A DNA stretch of 64,000 nucleotides from Trametes villosa. Its lineage: Eukaryota > Basidiomycota > Agaricomycetes > Polyporales > Polyporaceae. The stretch lies in contig PUDQ02000003.1 of the NCBI GenBank assembly GCA_002964805.2, forward strand, positions 310,001 through 374,000, read 5' to 3'. The number at the start of each line of letters is the position of its first letter. Position 1 is the first letter of the stretch. The notes under the pieces are model-generated. The model saw nothing but the letters and a program-made list of their open reading frames with translations. It ran no database searches and was not told the origin of the DNA. Position numbers and translations under genes: made by a program. This document shows positions 48,936-60,265 of this stretch, piece after piece.

Positions 48936-49401
48936 TTACAGCAAATTGAACATTGTGTCTTCCGCCATACCGTGGGATAACTTGACGTCCGCTGGCTTCT
49001 TCGATCGGTCGTCGATACGCCCATTCAAAGGACAGTACTCACCAGCGACGTGCGCATGCCGGCCCGGAGCTGGGTATGCGCGAACCCAAGAGCTGCGACA
49101 TTGGCCCTGCAAGCGACGCGAGATAGGCCTAGGCAAGAGGTTGCCCGTCTGCGCAGACCGCTCAGCGTAACACCACCCTGGCGGTACTGCATTCCTAGAT
49201 GTTGCGGCTTGCGCGCCATGCACTGTACGAAGCGACATCAACATACGAGGTCCCTTAAAGAGGGGCCCAAATAAGTACTCACCGTTTGACGTACAATGGT
49301 GGTCCCGGACATTAGAGATGCGATATGGTACAACATATGGTACAAGCAGTATACATATTCATCACAGCAAATGCGCACAGCAATAACAAGATCTTTACCA
49401 T
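48936..49401 (-). CDS. T6: candidate T-family gene downstream of K6
   Basis: ATG 49401 begins MVKILLLLCAFAVMNMYTAC, a strongly hydrophobic start like a signal anchor, 90 nt after the K6 stop. DNA around 49370-49270 matches T2 exon 1 (TGTATACTGCT and the GTGAGTAC donor). An inner piece reads GVTLSGLRRRATSCLGLSRV and LGFAHTQLRAGMRTSL. The frame of exon 1 relative to later exons is unresolved. Some similarity to T2, no known family. Confidence 0.28.
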
Positions 49402-49490
49402 TGACGAACGCTGTAACGCTATCGGGCCTGTGAGCGCCGAAGGTACTCCGAAGACAGTACCACGTACCTGCGTCGTCGCGGAAGAAACGT

Positions 49491-50854
49491 CTATCCTACC
49501 AACTTCCTCAAGCGATACACCCCCTCCCAGGCGACGGCGGCGGTATCGTTGAACATCCGCTGGATCGCCGGCTCGGACTTGGGGCCTAGCCGCCATCGGT
49601 AGAGCGACTCGCTGAGATCCGCGCGGATGCTCTCCCACTCCCGGAGAACCTCGTCCGCGGTCGGACGCGTCTCGGGCTGTCTCCGCTTCATCGGCTCAAT
49701 CAGGCGGAGGAGGAACTCCATGCTGTTGTACCGCTGTGCGCGCGTAAGCGATCTCGGCAATAACAGATGGTAGATGGGCGTCGGCATGCGACGTACCTGC
49801 TCGAAGTGCTTGGAGAACATGTTGCCGAGGGCGTAGATGTCGACCTTGAAGGCCTCGTAGGGAACGTCCGCCGAAAGTTCCGGTACCTCTGTGTCTCGCC
49901 CGACGTCCCCGACAACGTAAGTCGATGCGCCCTCCGGGAACATGACGGAGAGGCCGAAATCGATGTAGTAGTAGCGGATCTTGTGACCCGTTCGTGGTAG
50001 AGGAGCGACTTCGTACAAGGCGTCTGCGCTAGACTGCAGTCGGACTGGATGATGACCGTCTGGGTAGAGAGGCCTTGCGTCCATCATGATGTTGACGAGC
50101 GCGATGTCTCTGGGCAGAGCACTTCGTTAGGCCGCGTAATGGAGGTGCTATGCACCGCAAGAAGTCGCGCACCGGTGCGCTATGCGATGCTTGTGCAGGA
50201 AGACAAGGCCCTGTTGCAACGCATGAGCTCAGTGTGACCGTATGTGTTCCCATAGAACGTGTTGTACCTCCACTATCTGATTGATAAATTCAATCACCTC
50301 CCCTATAGTACCGAACGGTGGATCGTTGCAAGGTCGCAGGTAAGGCATAACCATGAGCGCCAGCCGGTCGTCCAAGGGGTCCGGAAGGACGGCAAGAACA
50401 GGCACCGCGTGGTTCGTCTTGTGCTGAATGGCGGAGAGAAACTGGGCAATGTGTAGCTCTTGGCTGTCCTTTGCGAACGTTTTGATGGCAACGAGCTTTT
50501 TGTCTTTCAGACGGGTAGCGTCGATGACCTGGTAGTTCTGCGCCGTACTATCAGCTTGAATAATACGGCGTGTTGTTACTGGGCGCTAGAAACACTTACC
50601 ATGAGCATGATCGAGTCCTCGCAGTACAAAGGATGTATACTGGTACCGGTCCATGACGGCCTCCAATCCGGGTCGTAGCGTGGTCGTAAGAGATACCCGG
50701 CCCCCTCTAGGTGTCGGTAACGTTCACTCCAGAAGACTTCCGAGGGTATGCGGCCGTAGTGGCCCAACCGGGTGGACGTTGCGATGCGTTCGACGCCTTC
50801 GGGATCTAGAACAGCGTAGCGAGGTATCCGTTTTTGCTTGTCCTGTGCAGACAT
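49491..50854 (-). CDS. K6: array protein kinase
   Basis: ATG 50854 (MSAQDKQKRIPRYAVLDPEG), stop TAG 49491-49493. Specific features are LVAIKTFAKDSQELHIAQFL, VMPYLRPCDPPFGTIGEVIE (one residue shorter than the other copies), HRDIALVNIMMDARPLYPDG, YYYIDFGLSVMF and YEAFKVDIYALGNMFSKHFE. The N-terminus (PRYAVLD) resembles K5 more than K1-K4. The catalytic residues are all there. Paired with P7. Confidence 0.85.
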
Positions 50855-51343
50855 CGGCTTGCGGAGAACGCGGAGGAGGATCCGGTGTGAAGAACATCAA
50901 CGCGTGCACGAGCAGATGAGGGATCTCAACGTGGTAGAAACGTGTTTCCCGAAGTGGCATGGGTGTGGTTCGGAGCGCCCACGCTCAGCGCTTGGCGCTC
51001 AGCTCCCTTTCAGCGACCACGACATGGGCGCAACCCCGCAAATGACCCCGAAGGCGCTGCGTGCGACACTTGAAGCTCAAGGGCCATTCCTTCCGGATAT
51101 GCGAGTTTCTCTGACATCTAGATGGCCATTACTTCACATCGACCCAGCACGCCCCCGCCACATTCCGAGCACACACCCGCTGGCGACTGGCATGCGGCGG
51201 CAGTCACCGCCTCCTTATATTCGCAGCGCATGCGCGAGAGATCCCCCCGGTTTGCCCGCCAGACCTTCACCGCGCGCGAACGAATCGCCCTCTTTACCCT
51301 TCCGGTTCCACCTTCGCTCTAGTAGAGTGGCGCCAAGCTATCC
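50855..51343. promoter_or_regulatory. BP6: divergent promoter K6/P7
   Basis: 489 bp. Motif copy at 50928-50975: AACGTGGTAGAAACGTGTTT, then CCCGAAGTGGCATGGG and GTGGTTCGGA, 74 nt from the K6 ATG. The GTAAGTACGTT end of BP2 and BP3 is absent. Confidence 0.5.
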
Positions 51344-52613
51344 ATGTCAGACCTTGGCTACAATGTCTACGGCGTCATAGCCGGCACTCTCGGCCTACTG
51401 GCCATCCTTCCTCTCACCTGGCTCATCACCCATTTCCCTTCTCGGCAGATGCGCATACTAGAGAGCCTACTTAAAGACACAGAGGACCTGTTCCGCAAAG
51501 GACTCGAAGATGGGCTCCTCACTCGTGAAACAGAACTCCATCAGTTTCACTCCGGCATCTGGGCGTAAGTAGACGACTTCCCAGCTGAGGCATTTCAATG
51601 CACCTACTAACATCCTCCGCCTATGTGCAGCATCAACCTTCGTATCGACGACATACGCCCGGTTGTCAGTTCCCTGAGATCATCTTGGGCCGAGTTCAAG
51701 GCATGGTGGGGCGGTCTATCACGCATGATACTCCGGCTCCAGGGGGACGTAGGAGAACTTCGTGCTAAAATCGTAGTAAGTAGCCTGACGATTCATCATG
51801 GTGTTCACCTCTGTCCTAGCCTAACCTCCTGGTACCTAGGCAAGCAGCTCCAGAGACCGGAAAGAACTCGCTGCGCAAGGGTACGCAAGTGCGCTTGCTA
51901 GACTATCCGGGGCGCGGACTCAAGGTAAGGGTGCATGTCGCTCGACTCTTGCTGCGGCTGAAGCAGAGCCTGTGTTGCTAGAACGTCGTGCGAGTGTGTT
52001 CATGCACGCTATTCCTCCGGTGCCGCGCCACAGCTGCCCAGCTCCGTTCATACGTCGGGACAGCGCCACCCTGACGCCGTTCGATGAGGAGTGCTACCCA
52101 GCCATGCCCCGCACAGACTCTCCATCGCGCATTCCCTACGACGGTAGTGATGACGGCGACGGCGACGGCGATGGCGACGACACGGATCTTCCACCAAGTC
52201 GATCGCCCTACCGTCCACCTACTCCTCTCTGCGACAATGGTGGTCGCCTCGACATCTCCGACGCCGATCTTCCGTACCTGCCCGGAGCCGTTCTGGTTGC
52301 CTCTCAGGCACGCACGCGCGACAAACATCGCGAACGGCACTCGGCGCGTCAAGACATGTTGCGTCGCTTCTCCAGGCAGCTCTCCACTTCTTCGATGTCA
52401 CATCGGTACCCCCGAGATCGTCCTTCCACCCAACGAGGTTACTCGCGCAACCGTTCCAAGACACTCTCCGAGCTGCTTCCAACGCACCGTCACGTCGATG
52501 ATGCGTGCATGCAGGGCGGTGGCGTCGTACAGCCCGGCGTTCCCCCGCTCTCCGCACGGTACAACCTGGCTTGCAACGAGGCTTACGATGGGGATGACGA
52601 GAGTGACGCCTAA
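51344..52613 (+). CDS. P7: membrane protein paired with K6
   Basis: Exon 1 51344-51564 (221 nt): MSDLGYNVYGVIAG, span LGLLAILPLTWLITHF, ILESLLKDTEDLFRKGLEDG. Exon 2 (after a CAG at 51630): INLRIDDIRPVVSSLRSSWA, FKAWWGGLSRMILRLQGDVG. The last exon has an Asp/Gly run encoded by GACGGCGAC repeats (DGSDDGDGDGDGDDTD), DISDADLPYLPGAVLVASQA, the weaker basic patch GYSRNRSKTLSELL and the end DDESDA. DPESLL is missing. Stop TAA 52611-52613. Same gene order and phases as the others, with a diverged C-terminus. Confidence 0.7.
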
Positions 52614-53773
52614 CAGCCGGCGCTTCTACCACGGTCTCAAGGTACCATTCCGCTTGTCACCTCTCGACGTTGTTGAACGTTTTTGTACGGTTTTGCTGTC
52701 GTTCCCCCATACATCACGCCTGCCCAGATCCGAGTCCGCTGAACGTCTACCTCTCACTATGTATTCGTGCATTGCGCATCAATCTAGCCTTCGTACCGAC
52801 TGAATACGGCGAGAGGGATTCTGAATGATCTGCGTGCTAGTCCAACCGCGTCTTCGGCGCGCGCGAAGTCCCTTGCATTTAGCGCCCGTCAGGGACTTTG
52901 TGGCGCAAGGCGCATCCGCCTCGTCTCACTCTCCTTCCACCACCGTCCGCTCATACGGCGTCGTGACCTCTCCTCGAAATCCCCGAATTTTTGGACGGCC
53001 AACCAACGCGTCCCTTACGCGTACTCTGCGAGATGACGCGTCCCAATGCCGCCGACGGCGGAGTACAAGGTGCGCATCGCCTCCTTCAGCTGCAGCTCAG
53101 GCTTCTCGTGATCATCGATGCGCCCGTGGTATTTGGGTGGCACACGAGGCTTGCTTCGTCGGCCCCAATCCAGAACAACATGTCTGATTTTCTACGCCAC
53201 GCCCTCGCTCGGGCGTATTTCTCATGATACGAGAGGCGGTGGCGGCCGGCCGGCGCGGAACACGCCCCTTCCGTCCCTCGCCCTTGTGCTATCGCGACAT
53301 AGCTGGAATGTCCTCGTCTCCATTTCCGTATAAGAGGGTGCACAAGAAGGTCTCTCGAGTCAGGGCCTACGCCACGCCCATCCGGATGGTATGTTCTGCG
53401 CGTTCCGCGCTCGCATGAGCGTGCTTGATCCCGGTAGGCTTCCATTTCAACGACCCACTGTGCGCGCACTGACATACCATCTACAGTCTAATTTGTCGCT
53501 GAGATGCTGCCCTGCGACGATGTTGCGGCGTTCGTCCGCCTTCGCCACGCACACTGAAGGCAAGCGAGCGGGCTGACCTGACCCTCCCGTGGATATCGCG
53601 ACGATGTGCGCCGTGGATTACGTCCGACCCACACCCCTCCCCCTCGAGGGCGATATAAGCACAGCCTCTTTGGGAACGGAGTCGTCGTGTTCCCTCATCC
53701 TCTCTTCCTCTCGCCGCCAACCCATCTGGCAGCGTCCAAGTGTTCACTCTCCGCAACCATCCCGACCGAGACC
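52614..53773. other. Gap between P7 and P8
   Basis: No kinase or T sequence found on the minus strand. Short open frames only. A TATA-like GATATAAG lies at 53652-53659, about 115 nt before the P8 ATG. Confidence 0.45.
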
Positions 53774-54468
53774 ATGTGTACCGACCTGATCAGCCCCGTT
53801 CTCATCCTTCCTCTCAGAATCGTCGCCATCTTCGGGGTGCTCGCTGCATACCTGCTCTTCCTGTGCCGATGGAGCGTCAGGAGGCTCTCTGCGTGCACTC
53901 AGGCTGCGCGCGCTGCAGAGGCTCAATTCGACACTCTTGTCGAAGAAGGCCGCATGCACAACAAAGCCTCGATGGAGCTCTCCGCTTGCATGGACGAGTA
54001 CGTAGCGCCGTGTCGTCGATGCTCACGCTTGCTTACCTCTTGGGTTTTCCCGTTGCCAGCATCCAGGCTCGCATCGAGGGCCTGGAGCTCGTGAGCAACA
54101 GGCTGGCCTACTTCAAGGGGCTGGCCCTCGCCTTGGATCTTCGCCACCAATACGAACTATACAGCGTATCTCGAGATTTGGCCAAGGTTCAAGCAGCCCT
54201 TCGGGTGAGTCCGCGTCCACTCACCGAGACCAGCGGCCTTCAACGTGACTGATGGGTCGCTTCCAGAGTTTTGCTCCGTGAGCAGGGTCTCACTGCGTTG
54301 ACGCATACTGTGGCGTATGCAACCTGCGCGCCGCACGCTTGTCTCTACGGATGCCCAGGGTTCGATAGGCGCCGCCTGCGAACCTTCCGCGTTACCGTAT
54401 GCGTCAACTTAAGCCCTACGGCTGGACTGGCTTCTCCCTTCTCTGCGACGTTCCCTCCCTTGACTTGA
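53774..54468 (+). CDS. P8: short, diverged P-family gene, no kinase partner
   Basis: ATG 53774: MCTDLISPVLILPLRIVAIF, span VLAAYLLFLC, then RAAEAQFDTLVEEGRMHN as the post-membrane helix. A second exon after CAG reads RIEGLELVSNRLAYFKGLAL and YSVSRDLAKVQAALR, matching the heptad part of exon 2 in other P genes without the Trp pair. The rest (LLREQGLTALTHTVAYA...) ends at 54468 without the basic, DPESLL or acidic motifs. Either a truncated member or one whose last exon is lost. Membrane topology should be as for the others. Confidence 0.5.
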
Positions 54469-55279
54469 TTTGACTCTGCTCTATCTCGCTTTGTACATAT
54501 ACAGTTCTCCCCCTTGCAGTGTACTTTTAGTGTTCAGACTACAGTCCTCGTCGCCGTATGGCACCGCTCCATCGGTTGTTTGTATACGATGTAATTATCT
54601 TCGCGTCCGCTCGATATTACGGCTTGAGTGCCACGCTGTCTCTGAAAGCTCGTCGGAACAGAGGTGCTGCTCCTGCATGCAACGAACTCACTTGCCAAAT
54701 CCGGAACCGCTCTTGAACTCTTCATCCGGCATGCCGGCGAGGTGCCACTGTGCCAGCGCGGGTCCCGAGCGCCCTTGTACTCGTGCCGCCTTGTCCGACG
54801 AATCTCCTGACCATCGCCCACTCACTCGCTCGTCGTACCCTCACACACCAAGAAATCGTGGATTGCGTCCGTGAACAGCCTCGCATTGCCTCCGCTAGAT
54901 TTCGTGCTCAGCCAGGGCTTCCCGCGAGCTGCCGGCAAAGATCAAGAGACCCAGGTATCGGAGTCGCGCCTCGTGCAGCAGTGAGAGAGCTCCTTCAGAC
55001 ACCGAGGTTCTCACACAGCCCTCTCTCTAATATTCCGCTTCCTTCCATCTGATATCCGACTATCGATGCACGCAAGGAGCACGAGGTACTGAATGTGCGC
55101 CCATGGGGTTCGGACGACGACGCACCGGCTCCGTATATGAGGCGGGAGTCGCAGCGCCACCAACAGTCTGCACAGTCCCTGCTCGCCTTCCTGCAGTCGT
55201 CTTAAGATCCAGCCAGAACGCACCAGGGTCCAGCTCACAGCTCCTCGCAGCGTACATCTCTTTGCAATCACTAGACGCT
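54469..55279. other. Gap between P8 and P9
   Basis: T-rich 3' flank of P8 on the left, P9 promoter on the right. No gene pattern seen in between. Confidence 0.4.
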
Positions 55280-56019
55280 ATGGGTATCATTTCTTGGATC
55301 GTACTGGGGTTCCTTCTCTTCGTTCTGCTCCGCCAGCTCCCATCTCACAAGTTGTATGTACTCGTGCGAGACTTACGGGAGGCGCAGACGCTATTCGCGT
55401 CTAGCGTCGAAGAGGGCTTGATTTACGACTCTTACGTCGACGGCTACCGTGAGAAGCTAAACAAGTATGTCCGCGAATCCTTCCGTATCTTCTACCTTTC
55501 GAAGAGACTAACGGTAATTGCGGTACGCGCAGACTTCAGGCCGAGACAGATAAACTGTCTGCCATGATGAACAGCGTGTTGCCGTTCTCTCCCAGCGACT
55601 TCATGTTCATGCTCAGCGGCGTAACGCGCCAGTGCTACAAGCTTCGCGACGACGTCGAAAAGGTCCACAACGATATCTCCGTACGTCCACGCTCCCCATC
55701 GCGGTGTAAGTTACTGTCGCTCACGATCATTGTTCCGCCCGCACAGAGGACGAGCGCCCACGAAAGGCTTCGCAGGCCGATAGGTCTCGCGACGTCTCCG
55801 CAGGTTTATGGTGAATCCCCGCCCCGGCCGTCCATCAGTCGCTAGTCTCTAACTCATAGAGCAGATTACAACTTCGAAGCATCGACATCCACTTCTACGC
55901 CTCTTCTCCCCATCTCTTCACCAACCGACTCCTCCCCTTCTCCGGTTCATCACTCGGCGTATTATCGTGCCCTCGGGGCCACCTTCACGCCTCCAGTTCA
56001 TACCGCCCGTTCACTCTAA
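55280..56019 (+). CDS. P9: short P-family gene, no kinase partner
   Basis: Exons 55280-55464 and 55533-55680 are in phase (+2, then 0) exactly as in other P genes. The start is MGIISWIVLGFLLFVLLRQL, with the span almost at the N-terminus. LVRDLREAQTLFASSVEEGL follows, and exon 2 has LQAETDKLSAMMNSVL and LRDDVEKVHNDIS. Exon 3 begins RTSAHERLRRPIG. A last exon reads DYNFEASTSTSTPLLPISSP and stops after FTPPVHTARSL at 56017-56019. The basic segment, DPESLL and acidic Trp tail are absent, so the cytosolic tail is much shorter. The exon 3 donor (GTCTCG) is weak. Confidence 0.5.
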
Positions 56020-56458
56020 CTACCCCTCATCAGGGGCGCGCACTACTTCATAGAATGCTCCTCGTCGACCCCACAGTACTGTAAGATCGATATCACGCGT
56101 GCTCAGATACCCGTACATGGCTTTCGCTTTGCATGATTCCTTTCACTCGCCCGTCCCCTCCACCCTCGTTCGTGATATAGATTAGGGTTTCTGCTGTGGT
56201 TGTATCGCTATCGTCGCTATACTCGTTCGCTATCAGCTTCCATGTTTCCGCCCAATACATATGCCTATGTTCATCCGTCACTTGCCAACGCAACGTTTCT
56301 GCGAAACGCGCCGCAGACGTTACTGCACAGGCCGCACAAGAATGGCGTGCGCTGCGGCTGGGTGATATGCGACGCACCGGCATCGCTCGATGGGGGATAG
56401 TGCGCGCAGATGCCGTGCCCCACGCACGAACGCCTGCGGGTCTAGGGCAACCCGGAGC
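56020..56458. other. Gap between P9 and T7
   Basis: 3' flanks; no gene seen. Confidence 0.4.
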
Positions 56459-57003
56459 CTACACGTCTCGACAACCCGACGTCCCGAAGCCACGGAACGT
56501 GCGAAGCACATCCACTCCTGCCTGGAGAGGGTGTGGGAGACTGGGCAGGTGTAGTAGATCACCGCGCAGTGAGCGAGCGCCGCTGTGCTGTATGACGCGG
56601 GACGACGTCTCGCCTGTCTTGTTGTACGCACTGTGAGGTTGATGATGAGATAAATGAAGTAAGGACGTCGTAAAGGTACTCGCCTGGTGTACCATTACGA
56701 TGGAAGTCGGCTGGAGAGCTCCGGAGAAGCCTGGACGACGGTTTCGAGCCTCTTGAAAGCGAGACGATCGCATCCCAGGTTGAGGCGTGATAGGTAGAAC
56801 ACTCCACTCCAGATCCTCGTTGATTGAGATGTAGTTGATACAGCGTATACAGCGTGGTGCCGGAGCCGGCCCGGGAATTCGAGAGCGAGACAGCAAGGTC
56901 GATAGATGGGGAAGGATACATGGCCAAGGATACCTACACACGCGAGATCAGACGATGACGCCGTCGCAGTGGAGGAAAGTACTGACAATGGGGCTGGGTT
57001 CAT
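56459..57003 (-). CDS. T7: candidate T-family gene overlapping the K7 stop
   Basis: An open frame starts at ATG 57003, which overlaps the K7 TGA as ATGA. It reads MNPAPLSVLSSTATASSSDL and runs to 56695. Other frames downstream are open too (56941-56459). DNA near 56850-56740 matches the region after K8 (ACGAGGATCTAGAGT type, then CACGCCTCAAC), so the sequence is conserved between two modules, but no frame is clearly favoured. Protein coding is unproven. Confidence 0.25.
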
Positions 57004-58319
57004 CCAACAAACCGTCTAATTCCGTCTCGTGCAGCAGCGATGGTGTCGTTGAGCATGCGCTCGGGTACAGACTCGGACCGCGGGCTCAGTCGCCAGCGCG
57101 ACTTCGAGGGGTTCTCGAGCTTGCAGAGTTGTTGGAACATGCCGATGAGCTGGTTCGCCGGTGGTCTGAGCTCCGGCTGGCGTTGCTTCATGCAGTCTAT
57201 GAGGGGCTTCAGGAAGTCCGTGTCGTGGTATTTCTGTAAGTCTGTCGGTTTAGCCACATGCGTTGGAGGCGGTGCGAGACTAGATCTTACCTGCACGAAC
57301 GCTTTGTAGAATAGATTGCCGAGTGCGTGTATGTCTGCTTTGTATGCGTCGTATGGTACCGTCCAGGATAGCTCCGGCACTTCGGCATCGCGCCCAACGT
57401 CGCCAATGACCATGGAAGGGGCCCCTGGGGGAAATCGGACCGAGAGGCCGAAGTCGACATAGAAGTACTTGATCTTGACGTCCATACGCCTCAGAGGCGT
57501 GAGCTGAACAACGGCGTCGGGAGTGCTGTCCAGCCTCACTGGATGATGTCCTTGGGGATAGAGTTGTCGGCCGTCCATCATGACGTTCAATGCGGCTATG
57601 TCCCTAGCGTTATGGTAAGCAGCGTTTTAAAACGATATAGATTCAACAATAACGAAATTACCTATGAGCTATTGAGTGTGAATGAAGGAAAGCGAGGCCC
57701 TAGAGAGCGTGAAGTGTCTGACTGAACGAGATGTCAATAGGAAGCGCACCTCTAACATCTGGCGGACGAACTCGATGACCTCACCGACCAATTCGAACTC
57801 CGGGTTGTCGAAAGGGCGCAGATACGGCATGACCATGAAGTGCCAAGTTGGATCGGCCGGGTCGATGAAAACATCCTTAACGGGTACGCAGTGGTTGTGT
57901 GGGTGCTTCAAAGAAGTGAGGTATTGCGCGATCTCGATCTCCTGGCCTTTGTTCTGGAGGCGTTTGATAGCGACGAGCTCCCCGTCGGGTCCTGTGGCAT
58001 CAATTACATACATTCTCTGTACATGTCATAGTCGTCAGCCTATGACATCACGAGGAAACGCAGTGCAGCTCACCATCGACTCGATAGAGTCTTCACAGTA
58101 GAACGGGTCGATGCTTGTATTCGTCCATGAAGGTTGCCAGTCCGGCGAGTATCGGGGCCGTAGCGTGTACCCGCGTGTAAGTAGGTGCCGTTGCTTGCTG
58201 CTCCACATTTTTTCGAGTGGTGTGAGGCCGTAAGTACCCCGGCGGGTCATCTCGACTTGTCTCTGCATCGCTTCCGGTGACAGATATGCATAGCTGGGCA
58301 ATCTGTTCCGATCTTGCAT
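57000..58319 (-). CDS. K7: array protein kinase, subfamily B
   Basis: ATG 58319 (MQDRNRLPSYAYLSPEAMQR), stop 57000-57002. Subfamily B marks are GELVAIKRLQNKGQEIEIAQ, DPADPTWHFMVMPYLRPFDN, EVIEFVRQMLE, HRDIAALNVMMDGRQLYPQG, YFYVDFGLSVRF, YDAYKADIHALGNLFYKAFV, and a C-lobe with LRPPANQLIGMFQQLCKLEN replacing the TAEQVLREWEKTRAT stretch of K1-K4. The tail is short (RRFVG). The HRD Arg codon is again split by an intron, here as AG|G. Paired with P10. Confidence 0.86.
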
Positions 58320-59157
58320 CTGTAGAGAGCGTAAGCACTGGAAAGAAACTTGGGGACATTAGCAGACAAACCGGTGCGGCTACAGCTGACACTGCGTCGG
58401 TGAATAGTACAGAGTAAGGTAAGTCTGCCAAGCGCGATCTTAGAAACACCTGCCATAAAGAGATGTATTGATTATGTAATGAAGCAGGGGCGCTCAGCGC
58501 TGTTGGTGCCGACATTGTGCCGATCCCTCCTGCTTCAAGACCACCATGTCCCCTGCAATCATTTACGAATATCGCTGCTTAAGAAGTTTATATGTGACTG
58601 CGGTGGCCAAAACCAAAGAAGGTGCGACTAGGGTCCAGCGCTGAGGATGGCTAGGTAAAACTAGGTAAGTAGCTGGGAATTATTAGGCCTCGGGACTCGG
58701 ATCGCTATTACAAAACTCGTGGAACTGACCAGTCTTCTCCCGCAGCCAAATTTCCATGGATAGCGCTCATTGAGGTCTCGTTGCTCTGTCGGAGACAACA
58801 TTCCCTTTACGCCTCACTATGTCGCAAGCATCACGCCCCCGTTATCAGTAGACCCTGCCTTATAACCCGCTTATAATGCCCTTGCCGAGGCATATGAAGC
58901 GCGTATAAGCGGACTATGAGGCGGGCGTCCGCTTGTGATTCAATGATACACTGGGGGCGGAACTTGCGACATAGCGCTGAGATAGTTTCGGTGTCTATAG
59001 TCACAGATCGATGCACCCCTTCGCCATGAGGTGCCCTCGCCGCTGATGCATCTTCAGCTCCCGCATTAATACCGCGTCCCAGCTTCAAGGTGTGTTCCCG
59101 TTCACCAGTCCACACCCCTCCATTCGCCACCGTGTGTACTACTGCGGCGGTCTCGAC
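58320..59157. promoter_or_regulatory. BP7: divergent promoter K7/P10
   Basis: 838 bp, the longest of the set. I do not find the AACGTG..ACGTGTT motif of BP1-BP6 here, in line with K7 being of another subfamily. No gene in between. Confidence 0.4.
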
Positions 59158-60265
59158 ATGCTCGACTTCTTCAATGTCTGGGACGTTGTCATAGGCATCT
59201 TCAGTCTAGGCGGCGCGTGGCTGTTACACTACCTCTACCGCCAGCTGCCGTCGAAGAAGGTGGATGTTTTGCTCGCCCTCCTCGACAAGACTGCGGCGTT
59301 TTTGGCGTCTTGCACCGAGGAAGGGTTATTGGATGCAGTTTCTATCGGCGAATTCACACGCCAGATTGGCAGGTACGCCACCAACGGCAGAATCATTTGT
59401 GGTGGCGGCGATACTCATTCCAATTTCCCGTCCACAGGGTACGGGACAAAACGAAGGATTTGCAGTTGGCAGCGATTAGTGCCAAGGATTGGACTGAGGA
59501 CGTTGCAAATCTGTTCAAAGGTCTTACCTGGAAAATCAACCAGGCATGTCGTGATTTACACGAGCTCGCTGTAGGCATATCGGTAAGTCAGGTCACGGTT
59601 CACAACATTAATCAACATAACACCCGGCGCAGACTGCCAGTCTGCGCGAGCGCGAACGACTCGAGGCCGAAAGACGTGCCTCCGCAAACGCCACACTCGG
59701 AGGCGCTCTGGGTGCGTGACCCCCTTCCGTGCCATTCGCTGTGCTGTGTGATGACATCAAGTCCATAGCATCTACTCCCTCACCCAATAGCGCCACGGAG
59801 CCCCCCGCGAATCAAACACCTGTGGAACCCTTGCCGGGGGAACCTCTCGGCGCGGTGGCGTCGAGCGCCCCGTCCTCCTACGATGCTCCCCCAGTCTCTT
59901 CCAGTGCAGGCGACGCGGAGAACGACTCCTCTCTACCTCTACCTGCCTCCCAGCAACAGCACCAACAGCGTTCTTTTAAACAGCCACCGGTCGACGCGGA
60001 TTCCTCGATGTTGGCGTGCGCCACGCCCCAGCCTACACCGCCACATCGCACCAGCACGCAAGATTCGTGCGGCACCCAGGCCAGTGCCGCAAGCACCCGC
60101 ACCCCTCCTCGCAGGAAACATAGTACGCCCGGATCTCGGGGGCGCGCCTACACTCGCATCCGCTATGCTCGCCACCGCTATTCGGTGCAGTCCCAGGCGT
60201 CTGATGTCGTCGGTCTACTGGACCTATCGTCTATTGAGCTTGTTGACGAGCCGGACGACGAATAA
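59158..60265 (+). CDS. P10: membrane protein paired with K7
   Basis: Exon 1 59158-59372 (phase +2): MLDFFNVWDVVIGIFSLGG, span continuing AWLLHYLY, then VLLALLDKTAAFLASCTEEG. Exon 2 after ACAG: RVRDKTKDLQLAAISAKDWT, DVANLFKGLTWKINQACRDL. Exon 3: SLRERERLEAERRASANATL. The last exon is Ser/Pro/Gln-rich (SQQQHQQRSF), then basic SRGRAYTRIRYARHRYSVQS, LLDLSSIEL and the acidic end VDEPDDE, stop 60263-60265. DPESLL and the C-terminal Trp are missing. Same skeleton, own sequence, matching the separate subfamily of K7. Confidence 0.68.

Noticed and set aside
27019..60265. P proteins as lipopeptide pheromone precursors or other CaaX proteins
   Set aside because: They end in acidic residues; P5 and P6 have a Cys at position -3, not the -4 needed for CaaX, and the proteins are too long.
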